DNA from: Bacillota bacterium
GTDB taxonomy: Bacteria > Bacillota > Clostridia > Lachnospirales > Lachnospiraceae
DNA length: 33,914 nt
NCBI GenBank assembly: GCA_023415055.1
Contig: JAEZLZ010000148.1
Location: 1 to 33,914, forward strand
Reading direction: 5' to 3'
Part shown: one piece after another, positions 1-8,153 of the stretch
Layout of the letters: the number at the start of each line of letters is the position of its first letter
How positions within the stretch are numbered: position 1 is the stretch's first letter
Notes under the pieces: model-generated
The model's database searches: none
Told to the model about the DNA's origin: nothing
The model's input: the letters and a program-made list of their open reading frames with translations, nothing else
Program-made: the position numbers and the translations under genes

Positions 1-41
1 GTGCTGGTATCATTCTTCTGATTGGAGGCTTAGCAGCATAA
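1..41 (+). CDS. echA: EchA-like membrane antiporter subunit, C-terminal end only (partial)
   Basis: Only the last dozen codons are inside the window. Read in the frame that ends with TAA at 39-41, they give a hydrophobic tail (AGIILLIGGLAA). The stop overlaps the ATG of the next gene (TAATG), which is the usual coupling within hydrogenase and complex I operons. The gene just upstream of echB in Ech operons encodes the NuoL/N-like antiporter subunit EchA, and a hydrophobic C-terminus agrees with that. The name rests on gene order, not on the visible residues. Confidence 0.55.
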   Translation, partial: AGIILLIGGLAA

Positions 42-901
42 TGAATATATTTATTAATATCGGATTTATTATAGCAGCCCCTTTTGTCGGCGGTCTGCTC
101 ACCGGAATTGACAGAGTAATTACGGCAAGAATGCAGGGAAGACAAGGCCCTCCGGTACTGCAGCCCTTCTATGATGTAATGAAGCTTATTCAGAAGGAAT
201 CCATTGAAGTCAATTCGATGCATCGCTTCTTTGTTTATATATCTCTGGTCTTTGCGATCTTTGCTACTGGAATATTGATCACCGGCGGAGATATCCTGCT
301 GGCAGTATTTGCTTTAACCTTAGGCTCGATTTTCTTTGTTCTCGGAGGTTATGCATCTAACTCACCCTACAGCATCATCGGTTCGGAGAGAGAACTGTTG
401 CAAATCATGGCTTATGAGCCTATGGTATTGTTAACGTGTGTCGGACTGTATTATGCAGACAGAAGTTTTTTTGTAAAGGAGATTGTCAGTAACCAGATTC
501 CGGCAATCGTATACCTTCCGGGTATCTTTATCGGATTGGTGTTCATTCTCACCTTTAAGCTTCGTAAGTCTCCCTTTGATCTAAGTATGTCTCATCATGG
601 ACATCAGGAGATTGTAAAGGGTATCACAACAGAATACTCCGGTAGAGATTTAGCAGTGATCGAGGTCACCCATTGGTACGAAGTAATCTTTACTTTGACT
701 CTGGTCTATGTATTTTTTGCAACTTCCTCACCCATCAGCCACATTGCAGCAGTAATTATCTGCGGCTTGGTATACTTACTGGAGATTGTGATTGATAATG
801 CCTTTGCCAGACTAAAGTGGCAGCAAGCCTTTATCTCTGCCTGGATTATCACAGGTACGATGGGTATCATTAATTTATTGATTTTATCCTATTTCAGATA
901 A
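41..901 (+). CDS. echB: Ech-type hydrogenase membrane subunit B (NuoH-like)
   Basis: This 286-residue integral membrane protein belongs to the NuoH/HycD/EchB family, which joins the ion-translocating arm of the complex to the hydrogenase module. The family hallmarks are visible: the N-terminal helix and the loop DRVITARMQGRQGPP (residues about 24-38), the segment GSERELLQIMAYEP (about 113-126) and the later acidic loop FKLRKSPFDLS. About eight hydrophobic segments are seen. Its start overlaps the stop of the preceding gene, so translation is probably coupled. The length fits EchB/HycD and is shorter than NuoH of complex I. The context of echC to echF directly downstream makes the assignment firm. 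Confidence 0.93.
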   Translation: MNIFINIGFIIAAPFVGGLLTGIDRVITARMQGRQGPPVLQPFYDVMKLIQKESIEVNSMHRFFVYISLVFAIFATGILITGGDILLAVFALTLGSIFFVLGGYASNSPYSIIGSERELLQIMAYEPMVLLTCVGLYYADRSFFVKEIVSNQIPAIVYLPGIFIGLVFILTFKLRKSPFDLSMSHHGHQEIVKGITTEYSGRDLAVIEVTHWYEVIFTLTLVYVFFATSSPISHIAAVIICGLVYLLEIVIDNAFARLKWQQAFISAWIITGTMGIINLLILSYFR

Positions 902-980
902 TGTTAAATTACTTTGCAATTGTGAATTATAAATAATAGACGGAAGTTTATGCCCGCCTTTGACGGATTGGAGCAATAAT

Positions 981-1424
981 ATGAAATATGTAAAAAAATC
1001 ACCATGGATATTACATTATGACGGATCCAGCTGCAATGGTTGTGATATCGAGGTTTTAGCCTGCTTAACCCCTTTATATGATGTGGAGCGCTTCGGAATC
1101 ATTAATACAGGTAATCCGAAACATGCAGATATTTTATTGATCACCGGTAGTGTAAATGAGCAAAATATACCCGTGGTTAAACAGCTGTATGAGCAGATGG
1201 CAGAACCTAAGGTAGTCGTTGCAATCGGAATTTGTGCGACCTCGGGTGGTATCTTTGCAGAGTGCTATAATGTAGTAGGCGGAGTGGACAAGGTATTGCC
1301 GGTGGATGTTTATGTACCTGGCTGTGCAGCACGTCCGGAAGCAATCATTGACGGTGTAGTAAAGGCATTGTCAATCCTTGAAGAAAAGTCGAAGGATGCC
1401 CGTAAGAAGAGCAAAAGAGCGTGA
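981..1424 (+). CDS. echC: Ech-type [NiFe]-hydrogenase small subunit (NuoB-like)
   Basis: This 147-residue protein is the small, iron-sulfur subunit of a group 4 hydrogenase. It carries one proximal [4Fe-4S] cluster that passes electrons to the NiFe site in the large subunit. Four expected ligands are visible: C18 and C21 in SSCNGCDIE, C85 in GICATSG and C115 in PGCAARP. I start at ATG 981 because GGAG at 970-973 lies seven bases upstream; a TTG at 960 would add seven residues without a ribosome site. The last residues are lysine/arginine rich. The 227-base gap to the next gene is unusual for this operon and contains tandem repeats. Confidence 0.93.
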   Translation: MKYVKKSPWILHYDGSSCNGCDIEVLACLTPLYDVERFGIINTGNPKHADILLITGSVNEQNIPVVKQLYEQMAEPKVVVAIGICATSGGIFAECYNVVGGVDKVLPVDVYVPGCAARPEAIIDGVVKALSILEEKSKDARKKSKRA

Positions 1425-1648
1425 GAATAAGCGTCTCACATTCTTTAAGCCGCATCGAAGATGTAAAATTGGAGTTGGTGTGAGAAAAAGAGTCTTACAC
1501 AATATGAGCTGTATCAAAGATGCAGAATTGGAGGTAATGTGAGGAAAAACGTCTCACATAGTAAAAACTGCGAAGTTCGTTCGTTGGAACGAACTCCTGG
1601 TTCTTACAGGTTTTTGAACTGCATCATAGATGCAGAATTGGAGGTAAT
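1421..1648 (+). repeat. Tandem imperfect repeats with hairpins and ribosome-site copies between echC and echD
   Basis: Units begin with GTGAG at 1421, 1480 and 1539. The first two are 59 bases long and about 73% identical by my alignment. Each carries a short inverted repeat (GTGAG...CTCAC type, weakened in the second unit) and ends in a ribosome-site-like AATTGGAGGTAAT. The third unit is expanded to 110 bases by an extra perfect hairpin with 9-bp arms at 1574-1582 and 1587-1595 and a 4-base loop. Only the last GGAGG copy is followed by a gene start (echD at 1652). The first unit overlaps the echC stop codon. Confidence 0.8.
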
Positions 1649-1651
1649 TGA

Positions 1652-1999
1652 ATGGGTCAACAGACAATTAAGGTAATCTCATCAAATGAATTGCTGGCTG
1701 AGGTACTCCATCTGAAAAATGATGGTTATCGTCTGGTCGCGATCACCTGTACCTGTAAAGATGGTATGGAGTTAAGTTATTCCTTTGATAAGAATTATGA
1801 GCTTTTGAATCTACGAATTAATATCGGGCTGGAGGATGAGATTTCAAGCATCAGCTTTATCTATCCCTTTGCCTTTTTATACGAAAATGAAATTAAAGAG
1901 TTATTTGGTGTAATGATAAAGGATATCGCAGTAGATTTTAATAATTCCTTATATAAGATACCGGTAACAACACCATTTCGGAAGGAGGGTTCAGAGTAA
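1652..1999 (+). CDS. echD: Ech-type hydrogenase subunit D (NuoC-like)
   Basis: This small 115-residue protein sits where EchD, the short NuoC (30-kDa subunit) homologue, is found in Ech operons. The pattern YRLVAITCTCKDGMELSYSF followed by an acidic stretch and a segment like FLYENEIKELFGV resembles the NuoC core that packs against the large subunit. In NuoC the last segment reads similarly, with an E-x-E-x-x-D/E-x-F-G pattern. It has no cofactor ligands, as expected for this family. GGAGG lies 9-10 bases before the ATG. The stop overlaps the echE start by one base (TAATG), so the two are probably translated together. Confidence 0.88.
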   Translation: MGQQTIKVISSNELLAEVLHLKNDGYRLVAITCTCKDGMELSYSFDKNYELLNLRINIGLEDEISSISFIYPFAFLYENEIKELFGVMIKDIAVDFNNSLYKIPVTTPFRKEGSE

Positions 2000-3078
2000 T
2001 GGGAAATAGAACTGTAGTACCCTTTGGTCCCCAGCATCCCGTACTTCCGGAGCCAATTCATTTGGATCTGGTGCTTGAGGATGAGAAAGTAGTAGAAGCA
2101 ATTCCCCGAATCGGATATATTCACAGAGGTTTAGAGAAACTGGTAGAAAAAAAAGATTTTCAGCAGTATACTTATGTAGCAGAGAGAATCTGCGGTATCT
2201 GCTCTTTCATGCATGGCATGGGTTATTGTATGACGATTGAAAGCATTATGGAGATTGAGATACCGGAGAGAGCAAAGTTTCTCCGTACAATTTGGGCGGA
2301 ATTGTCCCGTATGCATAGCCATATATTATGGCTCGGTTTATTGGCGGATGCGTTTGGCTTTGAAAGCTTATTCATGCAATCCTGGAAGATCAGAGAACAA
2401 ATACTTGATATTTTTGAAGAGACGACCGGAGGCAGGGTTATTTTCTCCGTTTGTGATATCGGTGGAGTGAGAAAGGATATCAGCGCAGAGACTTTAAAGA
2501 AAATCGTTGGAATCCTGACTCAGGTTGATAAAGAGCTCAAGGAGTTAACTGATGTATTTCTTAAGGATACCTCTGTAAAGACCCGTACCAAGGGAGTGGG
2601 TGTCTTATCAAAGCAGGCTGCCTTTGATCTGGGTGCAGTAGGACCGATGGCGAAGGCCAGCGGAATTGAACTGGATATGCGTACACAAGGCTATGCGGCA
2701 TATGGTAAGCTTAATTTTACGCCGATTACAGACACCAAGGGTGACTGCTATGCCAGAACTAAAGTAAGAATAAAAGAAATATTCCAATCAATTGATTTAA
2801 TCAAACAATGCATAGATTTGATTCCGGAGGGTGAGATTAAGGTAAAAGTAACCGGCAATCCCAATGGAGAATATTTTACTCAGATAGAACAACCACGTGG
2901 GGAGGTAGTATATTATGCAAAGGGCAACGGCTCCAAATTCCTTGACCGAATGAGAGTAAGAACCCCTACCTTTGCGAATGTACCTGCTTTACTGGAAACC
3001 TTAAAGGGCTGTTCCCTGGCGGATGTGCCGATTTTAATCCTGACGATTGATCCCTGTATCAGTTGTACGGAACGATAA
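1999..3078 (+). CDS. echE: Ech-type [NiFe]-hydrogenase large subunit
   Basis: This 359-residue protein is the catalytic large subunit, related to NuoD. The four nickel-binding cysteines are present as C65/C68 in RICGICSFMH and C353/C356 in DPCISCTER. The N-terminal PFGPQHPVLPEP motif is typical of the NuoD/EchE family. The protein ends three residues after the last nickel cysteine, with no C-terminal extension to be cleaved. This agrees with what is known of EchE and CooH type subunits, which mature without the endopeptidase used by most other [NiFe] hydrogenases. The nearby complete hyp set would supply the NiFe(CN)2CO centre. Confidence 0.96.
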   Translation: MGNRTVVPFGPQHPVLPEPIHLDLVLEDEKVVEAIPRIGYIHRGLEKLVEKKDFQQYTYVAERICGICSFMHGMGYCMTIESIMEIEIPERAKFLRTIWAELSRMHSHILWLGLLADAFGFESLFMQSWKIREQILDIFEETTGGRVIFSVCDIGGVRKDISAETLKKIVGILTQVDKELKELTDVFLKDTSVKTRTKGVGVLSKQAAFDLGAVGPMAKASGIELDMRTQGYAAYGKLNFTPITDTKGDCYARTKVRIKEIFQSIDLIKQCIDLIPEGEIKVKVTGNPNGEYFTQIEQPRGEVVYYAKGNGSKFLDRMRVRTPTFANVPALLETLKGCSLADVPILILTIDPCISCTER

Positions 3079-3083
3079 TATAT

Positions 3084-3099
3084 CGCTGCTAATACAGCG
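3084..3099 (+). other. Small hairpin just before the echF ribosome site
   Basis: CGCTG at 3084-3088 pairs with CAGCG at 3095-3099 across six bases. It lies directly before AATTGAGGTAATT, nearly the same ribosome-site block that precedes echD. It may limit or protect translation of echF, but a 5-bp stem is weak evidence. Confidence 0.4.
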
Positions 3100-3113
3100 G
3101 AATTGAGGTAATT

Positions 3114-3479
3114 ATGTCTATAATGCGTATGAGCAAGACCTTATTTAAAAATTTATTCCATGGTCCGTATACAGTACAATATCCAATCAAGAAGAAGGAT
3201 CAATATGAGCGCACCAGAGGTAAGATCGGAATCGATATTGACGATTGTATCTTCTGCAGCATGTGCCAAAGACGTTGCCCTACCGGAGCAATTAAGGTAG
3301 ATAAGACAACCTTCTCCTGGAGCATTGAACGTCTGTCCTGCATCCAGTGCAATTATTGTACTGAGGTATGCCCTAAGAAATGTCTGCACATGGAGAATCA
3401 GTATACAACACCTTCCTTCGGGAAAGTAAGGGATGAATTTATCAAATGCACGAATACCCAATCACAAAACGAATCATAG
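3114..3479 (+). CDS. echF: Ech-type hydrogenase ferredoxin subunit, two [4Fe-4S] clusters
   Basis: This 121-residue polyferredoxin (NuoI-like) should carry electrons between soluble ferredoxin and the proximal cluster of EchC. Two full CxxCxxCxxxCP motifs are visible: CIFCSMCQRRCP near residues 45-56 and CIQCNYCTEVCP near 75-86. The N-terminus has the basic amphipathic segment seen in NuoI relatives (residues 1-30). A GAGG ribosome site lies about eight bases upstream. Its 3' end overlaps hypA by 34 bases, which links hydrogenase structural genes and maturation genes in a single transcription and translation unit. Confidence 0.94.
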   Translation: MSIMRMSKTLFKNLFHGPYTVQYPIKKKDQYERTRGKIGIDIDDCIFCSMCQRRCPTGAIKVDKTTFSWSIERLSCIQCNYCTEVCPKKCLHMENQYTTPSFGKVRDEFIKCTNTQSQNES

Positions 3480-3784
3480 AAATAGCGCAGGAATATGCCA
3501 TCAAAAACAACGCAGACGAGGTAAAGGTAATCAATCTGATTGTCGGTGATTACAGCGGATATGTAGCAAGTTCTATCGAATTGTATTTTGATATCATTGC
3601 AGAAGGAAGCCGATGCGAGAAGGCGAAACTTAATATAGAACGTGTCAAGCCAAAGCTTAAGTGTAATTCCTGCGGTGAATTATTTGAGCGAAAGCCCTAT
3701 TCCTTCGAGTGTCCCAGCTGCCACGGAGAAGGAAGTCCGACGGATATCGGGCAGGAGTTCTATATCCGTTCCATTGAGATTTAG
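3446..3784 (+). CDS. hypA: Hydrogenase nickel insertion protein HypA
   Basis: This 112-residue protein matches HypA, which with HypB delivers nickel to the hydrogenase large subunit. It begins with the invariant MHE, whose histidine and amino terminus bind nickel, and has the structural zinc site as two CxxC pairs (CNSCGE and CPSCHG, residues about 73-94). The length is typical. The start lies inside the 3' end of echF in another frame (34-base overlap), which is longer than the usual 4-base coupling. The MHE start is so conserved that this reading is secure. Confidence 0.95.
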   Translation: MHEYPITKRIIEIAQEYAIKNNADEVKVINLIVGDYSGYVASSIELYFDIIAEGSRCEKAKLNIERVKPKLKCNSCGELFERKPYSFECPSCHGEGSPTDIGQEFYIRSIEI

Positions 3785-3802
3785 AGGAAATGGAGATTAA
3801 TT

Positions 3803-4453
3803 ATGTCTGAAAATAAAGAAATAGAAATCATGCAGTCCGTATATGATAAAAACGACGAGGTTGCAGCAAGAATCAATCAAGAATTAAGTAAGAAAGGTAT
3901 CTTTGCTATCAATGTCATGGGTGCTCCCGGAGCTGGGAAAACCACCACCCTGATTAATATTATAAAACGTATGGAGTCGATCACACCCTATGTTATCGAA
4001 GGTGATATTGAAGCTGATTTTGATACAAAAACCCTTCAGAGCCTTGGGGTTAAGGCAATTCAGATCAATACCGGTGGTGCTTGTCACCTTGACTCTCCGT
4101 TAATCGGAGATGCAGTAGAAGAACTGAAGTTGTCCGATGGAGTCTTATTTATCGAGAACATCGGTAATCTGGTATGCCCCGCAGAGTTTATGATTGGAGA
4201 ACATGCGAAAATGCTGATCTCCACAGTGACGGAGGGAAGCGATAAGCCCTATAAGTATCCGTTGGCTTTTGAGAAAGCGGATATTATCCTACTAAATAAA
4301 TGTGACTTGTTACCTTATATTGATTTTGATGAAGAATTCTTTATGAAAGGTGTGAGAGCATTAAATAAAACCGCACCGGTCATCAAGGTATCCGGTAAGA
4401 CGGAAGAAGGTTTTGAAGAAGTAGCAGAATGGATCAGAGGAAAAATCTTTTAA
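3803..4453 (+). CDS. hypB: Hydrogenase nickel incorporation GTPase HypB
   Basis: This 216-residue SIMIBI-class GTPase powers nickel insertion with HypA. The P-loop GAPGAGKT is at residues 40-47, the metal-site motif GGACHLD follows in mid protein, and NKCD is the guanine-specificity motif. There is no histidine-rich nickel-storage tail at the N-terminus, and no CxxCGC motif, so this is the minimal HypB form that relies on the G-domain metal site. Ribosome site AGGAAATGGAG lies upstream. The 3' end overlaps the annotated hypF start by 25 bases. Confidence 0.95.
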   Translation: MSENKEIEIMQSVYDKNDEVAARINQELSKKGIFAINVMGAPGAGKTTTLINIIKRMESITPYVIEGDIEADFDTKTLQSLGVKAIQINTGGACHLDSPLIGDAVEELKLSDGVLFIENIGNLVCPAEFMIGEHAKMLISTVTEGSDKPYKYPLAFEKADIILLNKCDLLPYIDFDEEFFMKGVRALNKTAPVIKVSGKTEEGFEEVAEWIRGKIF

Positions 4454-6801
4454 TCACAAATAGAATAATGGTATATGGCATGGTGCAAGGGGTTGGATTT
4501 CGACCCCTTGTTTATCATATTGCCGAAAAATATGGTATTATGGGTACCGTACGTAATCTGGGTGGAGCAGTTGAAATCATTGCTCAGGCATCGGAACAAA
4601 GACTGAATGAGTTTCTGGCAGAGCTTCAAGGTACAGCAGAAGGAGGACATGAGATTCTGCGTATCTCGGTAGAACCTTACAAACCGCAGGAAAAGAATAC
4701 TACGAGGAAACCGGGGGATTTATCCTTTGCTGGTAGCGAAGAGATTAGAGCGGTGTCTTTTCAAGAATTTACGATTACAGAAAGCAACAGCAGTAAGGCA
4801 CTTCGAATTCTGCCGCCGGATCTGCCGGTATGTTCGGAATGTGAACGGGAATTATATGACACTAAGGATAGAAGATATGGGAATCCATTTATCAGCTGTG
4901 TCGCCTGCGGACCCAGGTATACAGTTATGGAGGAGCTTCCCTATGATCGGGAAACTACCACGATGGTTGATTATCCTATGTGTGAACAGTGCCTGGATGA
5001 ATACACCTCACCGAAGAGCCGCAGGCATCATGCTCAGACGATATCCTGCCATGAGTGTGGACCGTATCTGATCTTTCGGGCTCACGGTAATCAAAAGGAA
5101 AATGCTTTGGAGTTGCTTCGAGAACAGGCATTATTACGCGCGGTGGAGCTTTTGCGTTCCGGAGGGATTCTTGCGGTAAAAGGAATCGGCGGTTATCATT
5201 TTGTGTGTTCACCATTTCAGGAGGAAAGTGTACGTAGGCTGAGACTGCTTAAGGGCAGAGAAGAGAAGCCTTTTGCTGTAATGTTTGCAAATATGGATCA
5301 GATTATGGAATACTGTGAAGTATCTAAGGAGGAGAAGAAGCTTCTATTGTCTCGTCCGAGACCGATTGTTCTACTTGCATCAAGGAAAGAGCTTGCTCCC
5401 TCGGTAAACCGGGGAAGCATCTTCACAGGTACATTCCTCCCTTATACCCCCTTGCAGCTGATGCTTACAAAGGAATGCGGACCTTTGGTTATGACAAGCG
5501 GCAATATCTCTGGCCAGCCGATCATACGTGAGGATTCCGTAATGCTTAACCTGGAGACCACTTATCTGGACGGAGTATTATATAACACCCGAAGAATTGT
5601 TCGTTCCGTGGATGATTCGGTTGCTAAGATAGTAGATCACGATTCGATGATGATTCGAAGAAGCCGGGGTTATGTTCCATATCCGATTTGGATCGATGCT
5701 GAGGCAGAGGACCAAGCGGAGCAACCGATGATATTTGCAGCCGGTGGTGATCTAAAAGCTGCCTTCTGTCTTTATCGAAGCGGTGCAGCCTTTGTATCAC
5801 AGCATTTTGGAGATCTGGAGGAAACAGAAGTCTGTAATGAATATGAACAAAGTGTGATGGATTTAACACATCTGCTCGCGATCACACCGTCGCTCGCTGT
5901 CTGCGATCTTCATCCGAATTATTACTCCGGGCGGTTTGCCATGGGACTTGGTTTACCGGTGCTTAAGGTCCAGCACCATCATGCTCATATTGCATCAGTG
6001 ATGGCGGAGCATTCTCTGAAGGGCTGTATCATCGGTGTGGCCTTTGATGGTACCGGTTACGGAACTGACGGTAATATCTGGGGAGGAGAATTCTTAGTAT
6101 GCGAGGGAGCAGATTATCAGCGTGCAGCGCATCTTAATTATATACCGATCCTTGGTGGGGATCAGTCCATGAAAGATGCAAATAAGACAGCAACCTGTTA
6201 CCTGAGTCATCTCGGTCTGGAGGAATATATCCGAGATGAGCGTGTAGAATTAATTAAAGCAGCATTGAAGCAAAATATCAATTGTATCCAGACCTCAAGT
6301 ATGGGAAGACTATTTGATGCCGTTGCCTCGATACTGTCAATTGGTCAGTATAACCGGTATGAAGGAGAATGCGCAGTACTGCTGGAACAAGAGGCAATTC
6401 TTGCTGAGAGTACACATATATCGGCATCGCAGCTTTCGATTGCAATATCTGAGAAAAATGAGATAATAGACATAGACGTTAAGCCAATGCTGAAGCAACT
6501 CTGCAGGTTAAGAGATACGGTCGGGGTACCGGCACTTGCACTTGGATTTCATTATGCAATCGCAGATATGATTGTTCGGGTATGCGAGCTTCTACGTGTG
6601 CGCTGCGGCAGCTCGCAGGTAGCACTCAGCGGAGGCGTGTTCGTAAATTCAATTCTTACGGAAAAAGCTGCAGAAAAATTAAGAGAGCATGGCTTCAATG
6701 TCTATAAGAATCGGGAAGTCCCATCGGGAGATGGCGGGATCAGCTTAGGACAGACCTATCTGGGACAAAGAGCGATGATGATAGATAACAGAAAGGTATA
6801 G
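4429..6801 (+). CDS. hypF: Carbamoyltransferase HypF, cyanide-ligand synthesis
   Basis: HypF uses carbamoyl phosphate and ATP to carbamoylate the C-terminal cysteine of HypE, the first step to the CN ligands. The modules are in the standard order: an acylphosphatase domain with GMVQGVGFRP near residue 17, two zinc-finger units with four CxxC pairs starting at C135, a YrdC-like domain at about 225-400, and a Kae1-like domain with the metal motif QHHHAH at 515-520. The 790 residues are slightly long, with a polar insert around residues 80-105. ATG 4429 keeps the usual short lead before the first strand and overlaps hypB; ATG 4468 is an alternative. Confidence 0.95.
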   Translation: MDQRKNLLITNRIMVYGMVQGVGFRPLVYHIAEKYGIMGTVRNLGGAVEIIAQASEQRLNEFLAELQGTAEGGHEILRISVEPYKPQEKNTTRKPGDLSFAGSEEIRAVSFQEFTITESNSSKALRILPPDLPVCSECERELYDTKDRRYGNPFISCVACGPRYTVMEELPYDRETTTMVDYPMCEQCLDEYTSPKSRRHHAQTISCHECGPYLIFRAHGNQKENALELLREQALLRAVELLRSGGILAVKGIGGYHFVCSPFQEESVRRLRLLKGREEKPFAVMFANMDQIMEYCEVSKEEKKLLLSRPRPIVLLASRKELAPSVNRGSIFTGTFLPYTPLQLMLTKECGPLVMTSGNISGQPIIREDSVMLNLETTYLDGVLYNTRRIVRSVDDSVAKIVDHDSMMIRRSRGYVPYPIWIDAEAEDQAEQPMIFAAGGDLKAAFCLYRSGAAFVSQHFGDLEETEVCNEYEQSVMDLTHLLAITPSLAVCDLHPNYYSGRFAMGLGLPVLKVQHHHAHIASVMAEHSLKGCIIGVAFDGTGYGTDGNIWGGEFLVCEGADYQRAAHLNYIPILGGDQSMKDANKTATCYLSHLGLEEYIRDERVELIKAALKQNINCIQTSSMGRLFDAVASILSIGQYNRYEGECAVLLEQEAILAESTHISASQLSIAISEKNEIIDIDVKPMLKQLCRLRDTVGVPALALGFHYAIADMIVRVCELLRVRCGSSQVALSGGVFVNSILTEKAAEKLREHGFNVYKNREVPSGDGGISLGQTYLGQRAMMIDNRKV

Positions 6802-6809
6802 GTAAAATT

Positions 6810-7019
6810 ATGTGTGTAGCAGTACCCGGTAAAGTCCTTGAAATAAAGGGAAATACCGCAAAAATAAATGTAATGAATAATATTACCGAGGCAGATATCC
6901 GTCTGGTATCTGTGAAACCGGGAGATTATGTCCTTCTTCATGCAGGTTGTGTAATAGAAGTAATGAAGAAGGATGCGGCAGAGGAACTCATAGAATTATT
7001 TGAAGAACTCGAACAGTAA
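6810..7019 (+). CDS. hypC: Hydrogenase assembly chaperone HypC
   Basis: This 69-residue OB-fold protein starts with MCVAVPGKV, the HypC signature in which Cys2 binds the Fe(CN)2CO intermediate while it is built on HypD. The remaining sequence, with LVSVKPGDYVLLHAGCVIE, matches the family throughout. It lies eight bases after hypF and just before hypD, its functional partner. Confidence 0.96.
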   Translation: MCVAVPGKVLEIKGNTAKINVMNNITEADIRLVSVKPGDYVLLHAGCVIEVMKKDAAEELIELFEELEQ

Positions 7020-7061
7020 GGCTGCAGCTGTCCAAGGGACAAAATAGAATACGACCGGAGT

Positions 7062-8153
7062 ATGCTTGCTGAAGAAAAGAAAGGTATGGTTATTGATATG
7101 ATAACGCTAGAACAGGTGATAAAGGAACTTGGCAGCTATGATAAAAAGCCGATAAAGATAATGGAGGTCTGCGGAACACACACTTCTAGTATCTTTAAAC
7201 ATGGTATTCGAAGCATGATCTCTTCGAAGCTGGAGCTCATCTCCGGACCCGGCTGCCCTGTGTGTGTAACTGAGTCAGCTTATATTGATAAATTAGTAGA
7301 ATATTCTTTGAAGGAGAACCACTGCGTTCTTACCTTTGCTGATATGCTGAAAGTAAGAGGAACTTCGATGTCTCTCACAGAAGCGAAGGCTGTCGGAGGT
7401 AAGGTAAGAATGCTGTACTCACCCTTAGCAGCAGTTAAGCTTGCCATCGAGGAACCTGAGACTCAGTTTATCATTGCGGCGGTAGGCTTTGAGACAACCA
7501 CGCCTATCTATGCGTTAATAATGGATGAAGTGATTAAAAACCAGATAAACAATATCCGACTTCTTACATCGATGAAAACGATTCTTCCAGCCCTGACCTA
7601 TATTTGTGAAAATGAAGAGGGAATTGATGCCTTTTTATGCCCGGGACATGTCAGTGTTATCACAGGCAGCCGAATCTATGAGGAGCTGGTAAAAAAATAT
7701 CATAAACCCTTTGTGATCGCCGGCTTTGAAGGAGAGCATATCCTCGGAGCAGTCTATGAGATCGTCCGTCAGATAAACGACCAATCCTTCCATACAAAAA
7801 ATTTGTATCCCAGTGTCGTGAGTGAGGAGGGCAATAAGAAGGCGCAGGAGCTTATCGAGGAATATTTTGAAGCGGTAGATGACAATTGGCGGGAGATCGG
7901 GCGAATACCCGAATCCGGGCTTCGGCTGCGAGAAAAATATCGTGAATACGATGCCGGAAGCTCTTTCCCGGTAACCCAAACCGAGCATCCGAAGGGCTGT
8001 CGGTGCAGGGATGTCGTTCTTGGGCGAATTCATCCGGTGGATTGTCCACTATTTTATAAAGTCTGTACTCCAATGAATGCCATTGGTCCCTGTATGGTTT
8101 CAACGGAGGGCGCCTGCGGTATCTGGTATAAGAACGGAGGAAAAAGCCAATGA
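7062..8153 (+). CDS. hypD: Hydrogenase iron-cofactor assembly protein HypD
   Basis: HypD is the iron-sulfur scaffold that with HypC holds iron while CN and CO ligands are attached. Family motifs are clear: MEVCGTHT, SGPGCPVCVT, LCPGHVS, and the cysteine-rich C-terminus with CRCRDVV and GACGIWYK. With ATG 7062 it has 363 residues. The start is uncertain: GGAG stands only one base before ATG 7062, while ATGs at 7086 and 7098 are in frame and the conserved region begins after residue 13. The stop overlaps the hypE start as ATGA. Confidence 0.94.
   Translation: MLAEEKKGMVIDMITLEQVIKELGSYDKKPIKIMEVCGTHTSSIFKHGIRSMISSKLELISGPGCPVCVTESAYIDKLVEYSLKENHCVLTFADMLKVRGTSMSLTEAKAVGGKVRMLYSPLAAVKLAIEEPETQFIIAAVGFETTTPIYALIMDEVIKNQINNIRLLTSMKTILPALTYICENEEGIDAFLCPGHVSVITGSRIYEELVKKYHKPFVIAGFEGEHILGAVYEIVRQINDQSFHTKNLYPSVVSEEGNKKAQELIEEYFEAVDDNWREIGRIPESGLRLREKYREYDAGSSFPVTQTEHPKGCRCRDVVLGRIHPVDCPLFYKVCTPMNAIGPCMVSTEGACGIWYKNGGKSQ

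Noticed and set aside
960..980. TTG start for echC seven codons upstream
   Set aside because: GGAG is placed for ATG 981, and the added residues are not part of the conserved N-terminus.
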